A DNA stretch of 5,258 nucleotides from Clostridia bacterium (GTDB lineage: Bacteria; Bacillota; Clostridia; Oscillospirales; Oscillospiraceae). Positions 4,585 through 5,258 of this stretch are shown piece by piece. The first letter of the stretch is position 1. Each line of letters begins with the position of its first letter. The position numbers were made by a program, and so were the translations under genes. The DNA is taken from assembly GCA_003245395.1 (NCBI GenBank), contig QKDF01000036.1, forward strand, positions 1 to 5,258. Reading direction: 5' to 3'. The notes below the pieces were generated by a model, which did no database searches, was not told where the DNA came from, and worked only from the letters and a program-made list of their open reading frames with translations.

Positions 4585-5258
4585 TTGAAATACGCGCAGA
4601 TCACATGGACAAACGAGCAGACGGCCCGTTTTCTCAGCGGAGGCGTCCGCTTTTTCCTGGCCGGAGCATTGACCGCCGCCAAACTTTCAGGGGGAGCCGC
4701 CCCCTTCGCTCTGGGCTTTACAGCCGCCTGCGGTTCCGGAATCGACGGGTTGTGCGCTCTGGCGGGAGCCGCGGTGGGAGCACTGGCCTTTCTGGATTTT
4801 TCCTCCGGCCTTGCACATATTGCTGCCGCGATCCTCATTTATACCACTGCCTCTGCTTTCCGGGAAATGCGGATTTCCCGCTCCACGCTGTTTCCGGTAC
4901 TGACGTCGGCGGGGCTTTTTCTGGCGGTAGAGGGAATTTACGTACTCCAGTCCCTCAATCCCATGACCCGTCTGGCGTCCTGTCTGATTGCCGCGGTTCT
5001 GACCGGTACCTCCGCCTGGGGATATGGGCCGCTGCTGGGGCACGGGGAGGAAATCAAGAAGCCAAACGCACTGCTTTTTTTATCCATTTCTCTGCTGCTG
5101 GCCTTTGTAGATGTGGAAATCGCGGGAATTTCTATGGGCAGAGTCGCCATCGCCTGTCTGGTCTTGTTCGCAGCCTGGCAGCGTGGCACTGCCGCCGGTG
5201 CGACGCTGGGCATCTGCACGGGCCTTCTGACCGATCTGATCGCGGGCGGAGGTCTGCT
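4585..5258 (+). CDS. spoIIE: Stage II sporulation protein E, N-terminal membrane domain (cut by the window end)
   Basis: SpoIIE is a membrane-anchored PP2C-type phosphatase at the sporulation septum that dephosphorylates SpoIIAA and so activates sigma F in the forespore. The window holds 224 codons, starting MKYAQITWTN, with no stop before the end. The visible part is almost all membrane helices (about residues 18-34, 39-50, 56-71, 75-92, 102-121, 128-146, 161-178, 183-199 and 201-222). It has a SpoIIE-like GGAAPFALGFTAA (36-48) and ends in the Gly-rich GATLGICTGLLTDLIAGGGL, which resembles the membrane part of B. subtilis SpoIIE. The central and phosphatase domains would lie beyond 5258, so the identification rests on the N-terminus alone. 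The start is a TTG with a strong SD; ATG-only gene calling would miss or truncate it. It is transcribed away from dus. An unrelated polytopic membrane protein is the main alternative. Confidence 0.8.
   Translation, partial: MKYAQITWTNEQTARFLSGGVRFFLAGALTAAKLSGGAAPFALGFTAACGSGIDGLCALAGAAVGALAFLDFSSGLAHIAAAILIYTTASAFREMRISRSTLFPVLTSAGLFLAVEGIYVLQSLNPMTRLASCLIAAVLTGTSAWGYGPLLGHGEEIKKPNALLFLSISLLLAFVDVEIAGISMGRVAIACLVLFAAWQRGTAAGATLGICTGLLTDLIAGGGL

Noticed and set aside
1..5258. CRISPR array, tRNA/rRNA gene or insertion sequence
   Set aside because: No regularly spaced repeats, cloverleaf or rRNA-like stretches, transposase frames or terminal inverted repeats with target duplications were found.

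Overview
The window reads as chromosomal DNA of a GC-rich, spore-forming clostridium. It probably belongs to the Oscillospiraceae/Ruminococcaceae group (Flavonifractor/Oscillibacter-like). This is inferred from strong AAAGGAGG ribosome-binding sites, the zinc-type S18, a QueT S-component gene with a structured leader, and the start of a SpoIIE-like sporulation gene. There is no sign of phage, transposon, CRISPR, rRNA or tRNA. Every gene except the last lies on the minus strand.

Region by region, from left to right. (1) Positions 1-1213 hold the operon rpsF-ssb-rpsR (S6, single-stranded DNA-binding protein, S18), transcribed leftward. It has a near-consensus promoter at 1186-1213, a leader of about 70 nt with two hairpins, and a strong terminator at 9-41. 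(2) Positions 1244-1996 hold queT, a predicted S component of an ECF transporter for a queuosine precursor. Its extended -10 promoter lies at 1988-1996. The leader of about 160 nt starts with a preQ1-riboswitch-like pseudoknot. Further downstream is a hairpin that hides the queT Shine-Dalgarno (SD) sequence, overlapped by a possible 21-codon leader peptide. A terminator candidate follows the gene at 1244-1279. (3) Positions 2013-4500 hold a three-gene operon: a DusB-type tRNA-dihydrouridine synthase, an ECF sigma factor and a membrane-anchored zinc-finger anti-sigma factor. Each gene overlaps the next by 4 bases (ATGA), and the operon ends at a terminator at 2013-2048. (4) Positions 4501-5258 hold a divergent promoter region and the first 224 codons of a TTG-initiated, multi-pass membrane protein, best read as the N-terminal domain of SpoIIE. 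The window cuts it off.

How the genes fit together: regions 1 to 3 each touch translation or tRNA modification (ribosomal proteins, queuosine precursor uptake, dihydrouridine synthesis), but they are separate transcription units. The sigma/anti-sigma pair is probably an envelope-stress switch whose expression is tied to dus. The most interesting part is the queT leader at 1825-1996. It appears to combine a ligand-binding pseudoknot, an SD-sequestering hairpin with an alternative pairing partner, and an upstream ORF that runs through the switch.
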